Below, one piece after another: positions 1-11,060 of a stretch of 64,000 nt of DNA. A model generated the notes under the pieces. The model was not told where the DNA came from, made no database searches, and worked only from the letters and a program-made list of their open reading frames with translations. Position numbers and translations under genes: made by a program. The first letter of the stretch is position 1, and each line of letters opens with the position of its first letter. Source of the DNA: Gonatopus flavifemur. Taxonomy: Eukaryota; Arthropoda; Insecta; Hymenoptera; Dryinidae. The stretch lies in the NCBI GenBank assembly GCA_018340375.1, contig JAFFJZ010000020.1, forward strand, positions 4,030,001-4,094,000. The letters run 5' to 3'.

Positions 1-36
1 TCATATCGTAAATGTTGATCATGTGTACGATCATGA

Positions 37-66
37 ATAGTAGTAGTAGTAGTAGTAATAGTAGTC
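37..66. repeat. TAG trinucleotide microsatellite
   Basis: About nine near-perfect TAG repeats with one TAA interruption. Confidence 0.85.
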
Positions 67-159
67 AATGAATCTTTATAAATATCTTAATTAATACAGT
101 CTGTTTTCTTTTCTTCACTCTCTGATCAAGTATGCAAACAAAAAAAGGCTGTATTCATA

Positions 160-809
160 CACTGTAAAAAATTGCTTCTATTCCTAAATTTCATAGAAAT
201 ATATGTGAAGCAATTAACATATACATTTTGTATTGAATTTTCAAAACTTCTTTGGCTTTTCATATGAAATTTTATGATATCTCATACAAAATGATGATTT
301 TTCATGCATTTTTATATGAATTTTCACACATTTTGCATTAAATTTCATGAATTCATGATTGAACTTGATTTCAATTATAACACGGAGAAAAAGAAATTCG
401 CTGTGGCAGCGAAATCTACTTTTGCTGGGTTCCTTTTGCCAGAGCAGCAAATTTTTTGCTGTGACAGCAAACTATTTGCTGTTCCAGCAATCTTGTTAGC
501 TGCGACAGCGAATTTTTAGCTGTGGCAGCAACAAATGTTTGCTATCCCAGCAAAATTTGTTTGCTATTCTATATATAATACTGAAAATTTGCTGGCGGAG
601 CAAACATTTTTTGCTGCCACAGCTAAAAAATTGCTGTCGTAGCTAACACGATTGCTGTTATAGCAAATTTTTAGCCAGGTCAGCAAAAAATTTTGCTATT
701 CTATATATAATACCTCGATTTGCTGCGTCAGCAAATTTTTTCTCTCCGTGAAGTTTCAGAATTTTCATATACATCTGATATCGGAAATTTCAGAATGTTT
801 TTTACAGTG
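160..809. mobile_element. CACTG-ended MITE with a second element nested inside
   Basis: Ends are CACTGTAAAAAATTG and TTTTTTACAGTG, flanked by TA on both sides. A CACGGA-ended element at 381-750 sits inside with its own AA duplication, so this element is the older of the two. Apart from the nested insertion its own sequence is about 280 bp and carries imperfect subterminal inverted repeats. No coding capacity. Confidence 0.75.
381..750. mobile_element. CACGGA-ended MITE with GCTGnnnCAGC palindrome array
   Basis: Ends are CACGGAGAAAAA and TTTTTCTCTCCGTG; the flanking duplication is AA. The interior is a run of 11-bp imperfect palindromes of the form GCTGnnnCAGC (for example GCTGTGGCAGC, GCTGTGACAGC) separated by A/T tracts. 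It is the longest of about ten members of this family in the window. Confidence 0.8.
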
Positions 810-1764
810 TATCCATTCAGTTTATAGTCGTATAAGTTTTAAATCATGGGTTAATTTATTGAAATCTCTGCCGTGTAACCTCATTGTAGAAGATTATCCG
901 AACACTTTGAAACACTAAATTATAACTTCATGGAATGATTCTAAGTTTCTCAATCGAAAATAAATTAAGTTACATATTTTCTCTACGAAATTTTGTGAAT
1001 TTTACAATGATTTCTAGATTTGATTCAGATCCGAAAATGTTGTTGCAAGGGTTAAGCAAGAATTTGAGATTGTAAGAATTACTTATACAACGGAATTCGC
1101 CAAAATTCTGGTGAAAATAAGCAGATCCCATTGTGAGACTCATGCGACGGAATAGGGACCACGATTCGAGTATCTAAGTTATTTGATTGATTTGAAAATA
1201 GCGATATTTCAATCACTCCGGATGATTTTGAAATAATGTTGTGATGATATATTATGTATTCCCTCACCTAACTGACTTTTGTCTCATCCAACTTCGTTTC
1301 ACAGCCTTCGAACCATAAAAATTCTTTTTATCTCGATATCCTCAAGGAAATTCCCATTCGTGAGTTGTGGAAGTAATCGATTCGACAACGTTCCATTGAA
1401 TATGTTAGATAATACAGATTGTGAATGATGCTTATTGTAGTCGTCATACTCTATTTACTGTGTATTAGCCTCTCAATGCGTTTGAATAGTATTTCACTTT
1501 AATGCTTTGATGTGAGTTGAAAGGTAAACATTGATATAACCTCGTGAAAATTTGGAATTCAGGACTTATTAGATTCTTTGTTCTTTCTTTCACAGCAACA
1601 GTTTTTTCGCCTCAGTTTATGTAACCGCATGCGACTGCAGTGCCTCATGTGGAAATCGCAGAATAATGGCCTGTTATTGGCACTGTATCTTTGTCAGAAA
1701 AGCCAGTACAAGAAAATAACAGTACAAGAACTGTTTCATTTATTTCTGTATTTTCAAAGAACTG

Positions 1765-2990
1765 TACTGCCGTGCTTAGGTAGAAGACAGAAAACTTAAT
1801 CCACTGCCTTCTTTAATTTTGAGGCCAAAAAACATGTCGGCATTCAAAGAATACATTGTCCACTGTAAAAAGAAAGTCTTAATCTGTTTGCATCTTAATT
1901 TCAGACAATGCTTTTTCCATTGTGTCGGCGATTGTTTTTTCGGCTTAATTTGTTTGCATCATAGATTCAGCTATGAAATGAGCTGAATTTAAGACTTTCT
2001 TTTTACAGTGTCGTTAAAATCAATAAAGGGCAGTAACTCAAGTTTACTCCCGTTTATCTAAGCGCGGTAGTGTATCTTCAAATATCTGTATTCTTGAAAA
2101 AGTTTACTCTTAAAAACGCGTATTTTGACAGAACTGTATTTTTGAATATCTTCACCCTCCAGTATCTGTATTATCAGAAAAATGTCTTTTTACAAAACTT
2201 TAATTCGCAAGTATATTCTTTCTTAAATATATGTATTCTCTAAGAACTGTGTTCTTGAACATCTCTATTCTTAAATATCTGTATTCTTGAACATCTCCAT
2301 TCTTAAATATCTGTATTCTTGAACGAACTGTCCTCTTGAAGAACTTAGTGCCTAAATATTCGTATGCTTCAAGAATTTTCTTTCTAAGGAAGTGTATTCT
2401 TAATACCTGCATTCAGGTGGATGACTATTGAGAAATTGTTAATTGATGCCATTGAACTATATAATCATTATTGCAATAAACGATCTTCACTATCAAATTT
2501 TATTTCATCAAGAACCTCCTCAATAGTCATTCGCCTGAATATAGGTATTAAGAATACAGTTATCTAAGAAAATACAGTATTTGTGAATTACCAAGAGGAA
2601 AAATATAGTGAGACACTTATGGATTTGGAAATTTCCAGATTATTTGTGAATCCACAAATTCTCTGAGGATTTCTAAATAATGTTCGTGTCTTCCCCAAAA
2701 ATTGTCTGTCTAGTGTCAAGAATTGTTTGAACTTTCACCAATATTGTTTGCGAATTCCCAAAAAAATCTGTGGTGAAAATGAAGATATTTGACATTAAAG
2801 TTCTTTGAGAATTTGAGAATACAGATATTCAAAGATGGAGATATTTAAGAATACAGTTCTTCAAGAATACGAACATTTAAGAATACAATTTTTCAAGAGT
2901 ACAGCCGTTTAAAAAGGCAGTTCTTTGAGAATAGAGATATTTGAGGATACACTTTTTGAGGAATACAGTTCTTGTTCTGCCGCGAAAACA
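1765..2990. repeat. inverted-repeat region of degenerate GTATTCTTGAA/AATATCT units
   Basis: The stretch 2060-2420 is made of diverged units built on GTATTCTTAAATATCT, and 2810-2980 holds the same units in reverse orientation. Outer arms pair near GCGCGGTAG (about 2070) and its counterpart near 2985. A second inner inverted repeat brackets about 2400-2550 (ACTATTGAG ... CTCAATAGT). The 150-bp MITE at 1861 interrupts the left side. The exact element boundary is unclear. Confidence 0.5.
1861..2010. mobile_element. 150-bp CACTG-ended MITE, copy 1
   Basis: Inverted ends of about 20 bp (CACTGTAAAAAGAAAGTCTT and its complement) with flanking TC on both sides. A second copy of exactly 150 bp at 15023-15172 differs at only two positions by eye, so both moved recently. 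Confidence 0.9.
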
Positions 2991-3095
2991 ATTTGGCTGT
3001 CACTGTATCTTCCCTATTTTTTTGCTTTTGTAGAAATAACTCTGTACGTTTTCGCCTGCACTAGAAAGCCCTCCTAATGAACACTTTGAGTTTTG

Positions 3096-3197
3096 CGATA
3101 TCTTTTGAATAAGTTTCAGATGTCTCGCACAATACTTTTAAATAAGTTTTAAACCAATTCTTGTCCAAAATTTGTCTCAAAAATATCTTCAACGTAT
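3096..3197. repeat. left arm of a widely spaced inverted repeat
   Basis: About 100 bp containing GCACAATACTTTTAAATAAG pairs, in reverse orientation, with 7823-7924. The pair brackets the 3.3 kb CCCTAGT element and is probably the subterminal part of an older element into which it was inserted. Confidence 0.5.
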
Positions 3198-4105
3198 GCT
3201 GCATCTAAAAATGATCTTCGAGACATCTTCTAGATGCAAGATAGCCCTGTAAAAAATATTCCGTTGAAAGGAATCCCATGTAACACAGAATATTCTGAGA
3301 ATATTCTCACAACATCCGTAAAGTGTACTTGATCGAATACTCTCACAAAAAGCGTGAAAGATTCGTAAATATTCATAGAAGATTCTCAGAACATTTGAAT
3401 GAGACTGTTTCGAATATTCCAGGAACGTTCGTACAATATGCGTACAAAGTTTGTAGGATGATTGATGAGTAGCACATGCACAAGTATCGTGATGACATGA
3501 ATTCAGTAATGGCGGATAATGTTGTTAACAGGCTACAGATCCTTGGATAATATATTATTTTAATTTGTATTTGGGGAATAATAAATTCATCAAGGGTGGA
3601 TTTTAATGTCGCGAATGTTCTCTGAGAGTGCCATGTGTGAAAAATAATCCTCAAAAGTGTAATAAAATATTAAGAAATGCCGGATATATTATGATTGTCT
3701 GTTGCGATCATAAGTATCTCATCCATCCATGTGAATCCATAATATTGTTAACAATTCATGATTACAGATTTTGAATAATCGAAAAAAGTGATTGTGAAGT
3801 AGTTTTCGGTGACATGCGGAAGTTTATATTGATGGGAATTTTTATTTCAACAGCATTTTTTCTAATATTCCCACAATATTCGTAGCATCATATTCTGAGA
3901 GTATTTGAAACAGTCTCATTTAAACATTCTGAGAAAGTGCGTGGAATATATTCGCACGTAATAAGAATCTTCACAGAGTATCCCTAGTGGAAATGCACCA
4001 TATATGACCCATATATGCCCCATATATAAACCATATATGACCCATATATGACCCATATATGGCCCATATATGATTTATTTCTATTTATTGAGGGGTATAA
4101 AAAAA

Positions 4106-4190
4106 GTCTCTCCTACGAGAATTGAACGCGGTTCGTTGGCACCGAACTCCATCCCCCTTCCACTGGAGTCACCGCCGGTCGCTTGAAAGA
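4106..4190 (-). repeat. degenerate tRNA-like / SINE-like segment
   Basis: Read on the - strand, it has a box-B-like GTTCAATTC (4119-4127) and a box-A-like TGACTCCAGTGG (4160-4171) at roughly tRNA spacing. The T-stem does not pair well, so it is not a working tRNA. It could be a tRNA-derived SINE remnant or coincidence. Confidence 0.3.
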
Positions 4191-5114
4191 AGCGACTTCT
4201 TTCACGTATATGAATTCCCGCTTATTCTTGAAAACCATATATGGCTCATATATGAACTCCGAATTGGTAGTTCAACAATTGTGGATCACATATAAAACAT
4301 ATATGAGTTATTGCAGGTCAGATTGACAATGAGTTCCTCAATATTTTTAGAATAATTATTTTTGAATTCTTCGTTGAAAAATATGAGATACTTGTCACAT
4401 TTGTTTGTTTGCTCTTTTTTATTTTATTGTGTTCACCGGTTTACAATGTGTCAGAGCTAGGGTTCTAAATTTTCAGGAAAAATATATTTTGGAAAAAAAC
4501 GACGGAAAAAAAACGTTTGTTTCTCGAAAAAAAAACGAAAAAAATGATTTTGAACCAAATATGTTAATATATATTTTATTGAAGCAGATTTCTGAAATTT
4601 AATGGGTCGAGTATGTTTCAATATTCCCGAAAATCGACACCTGCTTCATTTCTTTATGTGATAGTGGATTTTTTCATGAATATTTCCCAAAAATTCCAAA
4701 TCAATCGGAATAAATGTCTAGGAGGGAGAGCCTTTTAAAATGCCCCTTCTCCTTCACTGTCTTTTATGCATACTCAAAACATTAAATGCATATGTTTCGG
4801 AATTATGTTTTTGAAGTCGGTGCATACATTTTCTCAAAAAATATTGTCTTGATATCGTTGAAATTTTGTAGATTTTTCGAGAAGTGATTGACTAATCATT
4901 CAACGTTATATATTACGTTAAAAGAAATCATTTAACGTAAAAAAAATCATGTCACGTTTTCACGATTATTTCATGTGAATAAACGATTTTGCGAACATAC
5001 TACTTGTTCAAATATGTACATGCATCTACTGATCAATATTATTCTCTGAACGTTCTAAAGAGGTTTCCGTCATTTATGGGGTAAAAATGTGAAAAAATAC
5101 GAACTTATTGTATT

Positions 5115-5354
5115 ATGAATACTGCTGTCGCAAAACGCAAAATTCGTATGTTTTTAGATAGAACATATTCTTTAGAAATTATATGCAGAAGTCATGAAGT
5201 TAAAGCCATAAAGCAGAATTTGCGCTACTCGTGTAATGCCATTGAAGCGAAAAATCCCAACTCAAAAGAAACAAATGGTAATGAAGACAACACCATCGAA
5301 GATGTCAATGACTCGTGTTCAGATTATGATTCAGATTCCTCAGATTTCGACTAA
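5115..5354 (+). CDS. 79-residue ORF with acidic Ser/Asp-rich tail inside the CCCTAGT element
   Basis: ATG-initiated frame of 79 codons. The first half is basic (KRKIRMFLDRTYSL), the middle contains LRYSCNAIEAK, and the last 25 residues are acidic, ending SDYDSDSSDFD before TAA. A basic half followed by an acidic tail looks like the end of a real protein, for example the C-terminus of a transposase or a transposon-borne accessory protein. I do not recognise the family. It lies in the middle of the 3.3 kb element, so it is more likely transposon than host. It may be a terminal exon. Chance cannot be excluded at this length. Confidence 0.35.
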   Translation: MNTAVAKRKIRMFLDRTYSLEIICRSHEVKAIKQNLRYSCNAIEAKNPNSKETNGNEDNTIEDVNDSCSDYDSDSSDFD

Positions 5355-6090
5355 GATCAATGAGATTACAAACACTTCGCAATTTAAGAAGTAATCCTCA
5401 TCTTGATTCTGCCAAAGTTAACTGGTCTGTGATAATATGAGTCATATTCTTGTTATATGGAAGAATTGTATGTGGGAAATCGAAGTTCTATTGTTTGTTT
5501 TAAATTATGAATCATTATATACATTTTTAGATACGTCCTGTGATTCAAATGTGATGCTAACTTACTTTAATTTTACAGATCAAGATTTAATTATACTACA
5601 CTAATATCAAATGAATACTAAAAAATCACGTACATTTTATTTTCTTTTTTTATTTTCATTGATAAGAATACACTTAATGCACCAAAACACATGTTCATGT
5701 TCTGGGGATTCTGTACTCAGGGGAGATTTTTATTCTTCGATATTTTTCTTGAAAAATACGTCGGGAAAATTCCCGAAAAAAACCGTTTTTTTCATGTTTT
5801 TTTTCCGTCACTTCGAACCTTAGTCAGAGCTTTTAGTTTTGACAAATCCAGTTCTTCTCAAATGCGTGTATCTCGAAAAGGTCTCAACACACAGAATTAC
5901 TAATAAGGCATAAAAGTTGGGATTTTTTCTGAACTTTTCACAAATTCGAGTGAAATTTTTTTTCCAATTTGTGTCTAGTGGAATTCCTACGGTGGAAGTA
6001 AAAATGGTAGTTTATTCGAATTTGGACATTTTCAGCCCTTTGAGATCACCAGGAGTTCAAAAGAGTCTAGGGGGAGGCTGTGGTTCCGTA

Positions 6091-6245
6091 CCCTGACGAA
6101 AATTTTTGTCATCATTTTTCATAATTTCTCATTGTCCCAATTCACGGAGAAAATATGAGGAATTCTATTGTTCTTTCTCATATTTTTTCCATGAATTGGG
6201 ACAATGAGAAATTATGAGGAATTATGACAAAAATTTGCGTCAGGG
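6091..6245. mobile_element. 155-bp hairpin MITE
   Basis: Begins CCCTGACG and ends CAGGG, with TA on both sides. The arms (about 65 bp each, including CTCATTGTCCCAATTCA) are close to perfect complements, so the single strand would fold into one long hairpin. It is nested inside the 3.3 kb element. Confidence 0.8.
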
Positions 6246-7822
6246 TAGCTTACAGTGCTTGTCGTGAATTTTAATTTGTGCTGCCTTCTGTTATTGTCAA
6301 AGACACCGAGAAATCTGCAACAATATTTGAAAGACTGCGTGAATGACATCTGTTGCTTTGGTTTGGGGTCCGAAAGACCCTGTGTAACCTTTACGTAAGT
6401 ACTTTGAAGTGTGACCTCAACGGGTTAATTTTTTTATTCAACAAACACGATCGATCTATGGTGCATAGCAATACTTTTGGTTCAGTTCTGAAAATGGTAA
6501 TTTTCTACGACATTCAAGAAATATAAATAAAACAAGACAACAAAGATAACTCAATAACTTGAAATTACACATCAATCCGTCCATGAAATGTCTCGTATCT
6601 ATGCTGCATTACAAATCTTGAATAATCGAGCACGCGGAGTTCTCAGGCCGCCCTTGTTTTGTCTAGATCTTTCGAATGCCGTGGAGTAACATTTTCGAAA
6701 ACGAAACGAAAATTATCGTTATGTTCCAGAAATTAGTTTTGCTTGTGGAATTTTAAAATCAAACGTATTCGAATTTGAATGAAATACTCTTTTCACTTCC
6801 ATCGTCGAATTACGGCAAAATACGTCCTTGGAAAGAAATTTTCTCTTGGCTTTGTGAAAAGTTGAGGCAAAATCCTAAGTTCCATGCCTTGGTAATAATT
6901 TTTTGTATTGAAAGCTTTCCAAGATACAGGCATTTGAAAAAAAGTGGGTTTTAGAGACCAAGAACTTCGACATATGTTGTAAACCTGAAATCATAATAGA
7001 ATAAGAAAAAAAGAAACAAATGATACGTATCTCACATTTTTCAACAGAGAATTCGGGATAACCATTTCAAAAATATTTATGAACTCTTGGAAAATCCGAT
7101 ATGAAATGATCCATACATAGCAAATAATTATACCAAATATGAATCATATATGTTTTTGACCGTTTCCTGCAAACATATATGTTGCGCGCGGTACCATATA
7201 TGCTTTATATGTATCACTGATGAAGCTTCGGCCACATATATGGGGCATATATGGTCATATATGTTTTGTGGGAATCATATATGGATCATATATGGGTCAT
7301 ATATGATTCATTTCCACTAGGGATTCGAATATCCTCAACGTATATTCTCAGAACGTGCGTGTGTGCTACCTGGGATTGAGAATCGCACGTATGAATACAA
7401 TTTTTGTATATTTGACGATTGAAAACATTCAACGTGAATACTTTTTAATTCTAATGTTTTCCAATTTCTTCTCGAAGATTCGGATATTCATTCGTGAATT
7501 GTTTTCAATAATGAATTGCTCCGAAACCCTTCTAAACCATTGAAATTTGTGCATTTCAATTCCTGTCAAGTCCTAACCTCTTTTACAACTCAATTGGAAT
7601 TTTACTTCGTATTACAAAATTTATATACGATTGATTGAACAGTTTTATTATTTGGAGTGTAAATCTCTTGATTCGCCCGAATACAAAGACTTCTATTAAA
7701 TTTTCAGGTGAAGCAGCTGATTTCAAATATCAATTTGTACTTATATTCCTCCAGAGGTATTCAGAAATCGTATTCGTTCTCATTCGAATTCCCAATCCCC
7801 TTGAATGGATAAATTTTTACAG

Positions 7823-7924
7823 GGAGGTTGGAAGCATTTTTGAGATAAGTTTTAGACAAGAATGGATCTAAAACTTATCTAAAAGTATTGCGCCAAATAT
7901 GTAGAACCTGTTTACAAGATATTG
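7823..7924. repeat. right arm of a widely spaced inverted repeat
   Basis: Reverse-complement partner of 3096-3197. Shares the CAATACTTTTA and AATAAGTTTTA blocks with about 80% identity by eye. Confidence 0.5.
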
Positions 7925-7949
7925 CTACCCAAAAAAGATTTATTGGACT

Positions 7950-8455
7950 CGCTCTTTAAGAGTGAAAAGTTCACTCCAGAATTGAAGTGGTTGTGAATTT
8001 CTAACCTTAAATCTTAGACCATCACTCCAGAAGAGGCCCAAAAGAGTAAAATGGCTCCAAACCTTCAATCAACATTCGATAGACGTACGTGAACGTTCCA
8101 CGAATGTTTGGAGGTCTTCGTTCTCTCGGGGAGTGGAAATTCCACTTCAAAATTTGACAAGCTCACCACTGCAAACAATTTTCACTGGAAAAGTTGAGTA
8201 TTTCACTGAAAATAATTCACCTGTACATTGGATTGAAAATTCCAGTACATTCGCAGGAATATTCCAGCATATATTCACCGGAATTCTACTGCAAAAAATG
8301 GAATTTCACATCACACAATCCGTAACATTTCAACAAATGTACTGGAATTTCTGGTACCGAGGTGCAGTAAATTTTCAGTTTTTTTACAGTGACTACTGGC
8401 TGGCTAAAGAGTGAAATCTCACTGTGAAAATTTTAGACAGCGCGTAGTCAACATC
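7950..8455. repeat. GAGTGA-family repeat, interrupted copy
   Basis: Contains TTCACTCCAGAATTGAAGTGG near the left and GGCTGGCTAAAGAGTGAAATC near the right, matching the uninterrupted copy at 52588-52855. A CACTG-ended MITE (8167-8391) interrupts it, and a further non-homologous piece lies at about 8085-8145. Confidence 0.6.
8167..8391. mobile_element. 225-bp CACTG-ended MITE inside the GAGTGA repeat
   Basis: Ends CACTGCAAACAATTTT and TTTTTTACAGTG, flanked by AC on both sides. The empty site is visible in the 52.6 kb copy (AGCTCAC then TTCTGG), which confirms that the duplication is two bases and not TA. A related element is at 31433-31683. Confidence 0.85.
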
Positions 8456-9763
8456 GTGCTTAAAAGCGTCAATCCTCGAATTAACCCTTAAACCGTAGCC
8501 CTGCTCAAAATCACGTCAACCGTAACCCCCGGTCTAACAGACCGCTATCACCTTCTTCTAGATATTCAAAGTTGTTAGAAGTGAAGAAAACATTTTTTAG
8601 ATCATTAGAAATGTCTACGAGGTAGGATAGTGGGCTTATGTACAGAATTTAGTGAGCAATTCTGTGCAGAGTAGGAATGAAATGTCAAACAATTTAACCA
8701 AAAAAGTTCGAATTACGAGCAAATACAATTTTGATAGCGGTCTGTGAGAACGGGGTTACGGTTAGAGGGTTAAGAATGCATGGAACCATCAACGGTATAG
8801 CGTATGAATTATTGGAAATTAGAAAATTAAGGATAAAAGCTTGTTCTTTACATCAGGTCAACACGAATCTCCTCGCAATCATCCATGAGTTTAAAGAAAA
8901 AATTCATTTAAAATAATGAAAAATATATATGTACACGTAGGCAGACACGTTATGTATAAACACGACCTCGACTCGTCGGTTCTAAAGCAGTTACGTTTGA
9001 GGCTCGCGTGACGTTACTTATCCAGCAAGGTCGGATAATGAACCGAAGTACCAAGACGATGGTAGAAGTTGTTCCATGCTACCTCGTGTCGTTTCCTCCA
9101 ATCAAACGGCCAAGACCTTTAGAGCGTTTCACATTCTTTGTTTCGAATTTCGGTCATGTATCTCTCGAAGGATAATTCAGGGGATCATTTATTTGCATAC
9201 ATAGGTGTACGAATGGTTCCTCCTCAGTTCACTACGCTTCATGTTTGGTCGATACAGACAGCAGGTGCATCGGCAAAACACGTAATCATCAACTTCCGTA
9301 GCTTTTGTAATCTTTCACGTATGTTTTATTTTACGTTTGTTATGTATGGAATGATGTTTTTATCCACTCTTCATATCCTTCGCGTATAATTTCAATGCAC
9401 ATGCATTGAGAAAATCTCGGTCAATCAATGTTGTGGGAATTGTATGTTAAACGTAATCTTATAAGATACAACATTACGTTGCTGTTTATTATTCTTACTT
9501 TGAGTTGAAAAAACCAAAATTTCACATTCTTACTTTTTCTTTTTCTTTTGTTACAGATAACGGACTTGAGGCGATACGGACTGTTACAATGTGTTTTTGC
9601 TATACCTCCGTTGAAATTTGTCGTGGCGAGTGTATTTTTGTGATGAAAGCAATCGATATTTGTAGCATATCGTAATACGTGGAATTAAAATGCCAAAATC
9701 GATGTACGAGAAAGTAACGTGGATGCAAAGTTTATGTGTTTTTTTTTGTTATTTCTATTTCAG
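8456..9763. other. low-repeat region upstream of Gef26 exon 1
   Basis: No recognised transposon ends. The GC-richer block at about 8940-9140 stands out. Possible splice sites exist (acceptor-like TTTTGTTACAG ending 9556), so this may hold the promoter and non-coding first exon. I cannot place a transcription start. Confidence 0.3.
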
Positions 9764-9884
9764 ACTTTAGATCGGAAATTAATTCCGGTCTACAGTTCAA
9801 AGAAGATGTTTGAAAAGAAATTCGTTGTTGATATACAAAAGTACTGAGAATACGATCGAGGTGTGCAGTCTTACAGGGGCTATT
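9764..9884 (+). other. Gef26: 5' untranslated part of Gef26 exon 1, with a short upstream ORF
   Basis: A T-rich tract followed by TTTCTATTTCAG gives a good 3' splice site, so the exon would start at 9764 and run to the donor at 9953. The main frame has a stop (TAA at 9780-9782) before its first ATG at 9885, so this part is non-coding in that frame. An upstream ATG at 9806 opens a 13-codon frame ending in TGA at 9845-9847, which could dampen translation. An acceptor here implies at least one further non-coding exon upstream. I could not place it; a possible acceptor lies at 9557 and a weak donor near 9712. Confidence 0.55.
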
Positions 9885-9953
9885 ATGACGGAATATTTAG
9901 ATCCACATTTCATACGGGCTCTTTGCCGTGATCCGGAAAGAAGAACGCTCCAG
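9885..9953 (+). CDS. Gef26: Gef26 (RapGEF2/6, PDZ-GEF) first coding exon
   Basis: This is the N-terminal 23 codons of a Rap guanine-nucleotide exchange factor. The ATG at 9885 has A at -3 and is the first in its frame after an in-frame stop. The peptide begins MTEYLDPHF and ends RDPERRTLQ, where the donor CAG|GTGAGT follows directly in phase 0. The next exon also starts in phase 0 and continues with residues matching the vertebrate RapGEF6 N-terminus, where a short lead is followed by a D-L-x-x-I-Y stretch. The protein family activates Rap1 at the membrane and at cell junctions. On its own the peptide is too short to identify. The assignment rests on splice phase, spacing and fit to the next exons. 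A different upstream exon could be used in other transcripts. Confidence 0.72.
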
Positions 9954-10491
9954 GTGAGTACGACATTGAGGTCATCTGATATAAACGCAGCTCTTAAACT
10001 TCAAACGAGTACATGTTGTTTTTTCTTTCTCTCGGTTCTCTTACTTGGAGTAAGAAGATTTTTTATCTCTCAAGAGCGGAAAATTGGTTGAAACATTAAC
10101 GTGGTAATTGTCATCGTTCTTTCGAAATTTTAATCTGCTTTTAGTTTTTGTTCTGGCGGCACCATCATTCCATGAATATTTTCTTTATTATAAATTGCGA
10201 GGCATTGAACTTCCTGGCATTGACAAGAATTATTTTGAATGTGTGAACGATTCGAAAAAGGATGCTTTTGAGTTTGAATAACGTTGTTGATAGAATATTT
10301 CGATCATAAATTAAAGTTTCTGGCATATTATGTCACAGATAGTTGAGGTAAAGAGTGAGGATTCTCGAAAAATCCTTGTATCATATAAGAGTAACATCGC
10401 TATCATTCTACCCCCATATATCACCCCCATTCACGCAATGATTCTTGAAGCCTAGAACCAAAGAGTGTTATCCAATTCTGAAACAGTTGTG

Positions 10492-10679
10492 CATGGAGAA
10501 AAATTTATTGTGAAATTTACTATGGGACTTTGTAACCGAAGAACAGACTGAAATTACGATGAATATCACTATGACGAGACAATAGAAACATGATCGAATT
10601 CACAATACCATTGGAAAGTCAGTCTGTTCCTCGAGCACAATAATCACATAGTGAATTCAACTACAAATTCCTCTCCGTG
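10492..10679. mobile_element. 188-bp inverted-repeat MITE in intron 1
   Basis: Ends CATGGAGAAAAATTT and AAATTCCTCTCCGTG with TG duplicated. The subterminal arms also pair (TTTACTATG against CATAGTGAA). Its central part (GACAAGACAATAGAAA-like) recurs near 56485 without the ends. Confidence 0.7.
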
Positions 10680-10758
10680 TGAATCATCAAATAAATTGAA
10701 TCCAAATCGAATAAACTTTGTAAACAAATTTGAATCTTCTCATCCCCTTTTGTAAACA

Positions 10759-11060
10759 CACTGAGAAAAATCTGCATCGTAGAAATCATGTTTCAATATA
10801 GTAATGTATTTGACGGTGAAAAATACATTATTTTGGTCATTATTACCATGAGTTAGGTGATGAATACTATCTTTTTAGTTATTATTACCATGAGCTAGGT
10901 GATAAATACCATCTTTTTGGTGAATCAAACTAAATGTACGGTGAAATTCAACACTGAAAGGGTACTTTTCACTTTTGAAAGGCTGGCTTCAGTTTTCATT
11001 ATTTGACGGGTGAAAAATATACGAAATAGAAGTTATTTTCACATTTCATTTTTCTCAGTA
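10759..11060. mobile_element. 302-bp CACTG-ended MITE in intron 1
   Basis: Ends CACTGAGAAAAAT and ATTTTTCTCAGTA, with CA on both sides. The last base appears mutated from G. The interior has a direct duplication around ATTATTACCATGAG (about 10841 and 10881). Confidence 0.7.

Larger units (their letters stand above)
3982..7322. mobile_element. 3.3 kb CCCTAGT-ended element with CATATATG arrays
   Basis: Ends CCCTAGTGGAAATG and CATTTCCACTAGGG are inverted and flanked by AT on both sides. Arrays built on CATATATG (ACCATATATGACC units) follow inside each end, at about 3999-4290 and 7175-7305. Two shorter elements with the same ends lie at 40410 and 41324. The interior carries one plausible short ORF (5115-5354), a tRNA-like segment near the left end and a hairpin MITE at 6091-6245. 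No transposase is recognisable. Confidence 0.7.

Noticed and set aside
3990..4310. CATATATG clusters as a CRISPR-like or satellite array
   Set aside because: Units are irregular with no unique spacers, and they sit symmetrically inside transposon ends.
9557..9712. An exon from acceptor 9557 to donor 9712 with MPKSMYEK start
   Set aside because: The donor GTAACG is weak, the next intron would be only about 50 bp, and the frame stops within exon 1; kept only as a possible leader exon.
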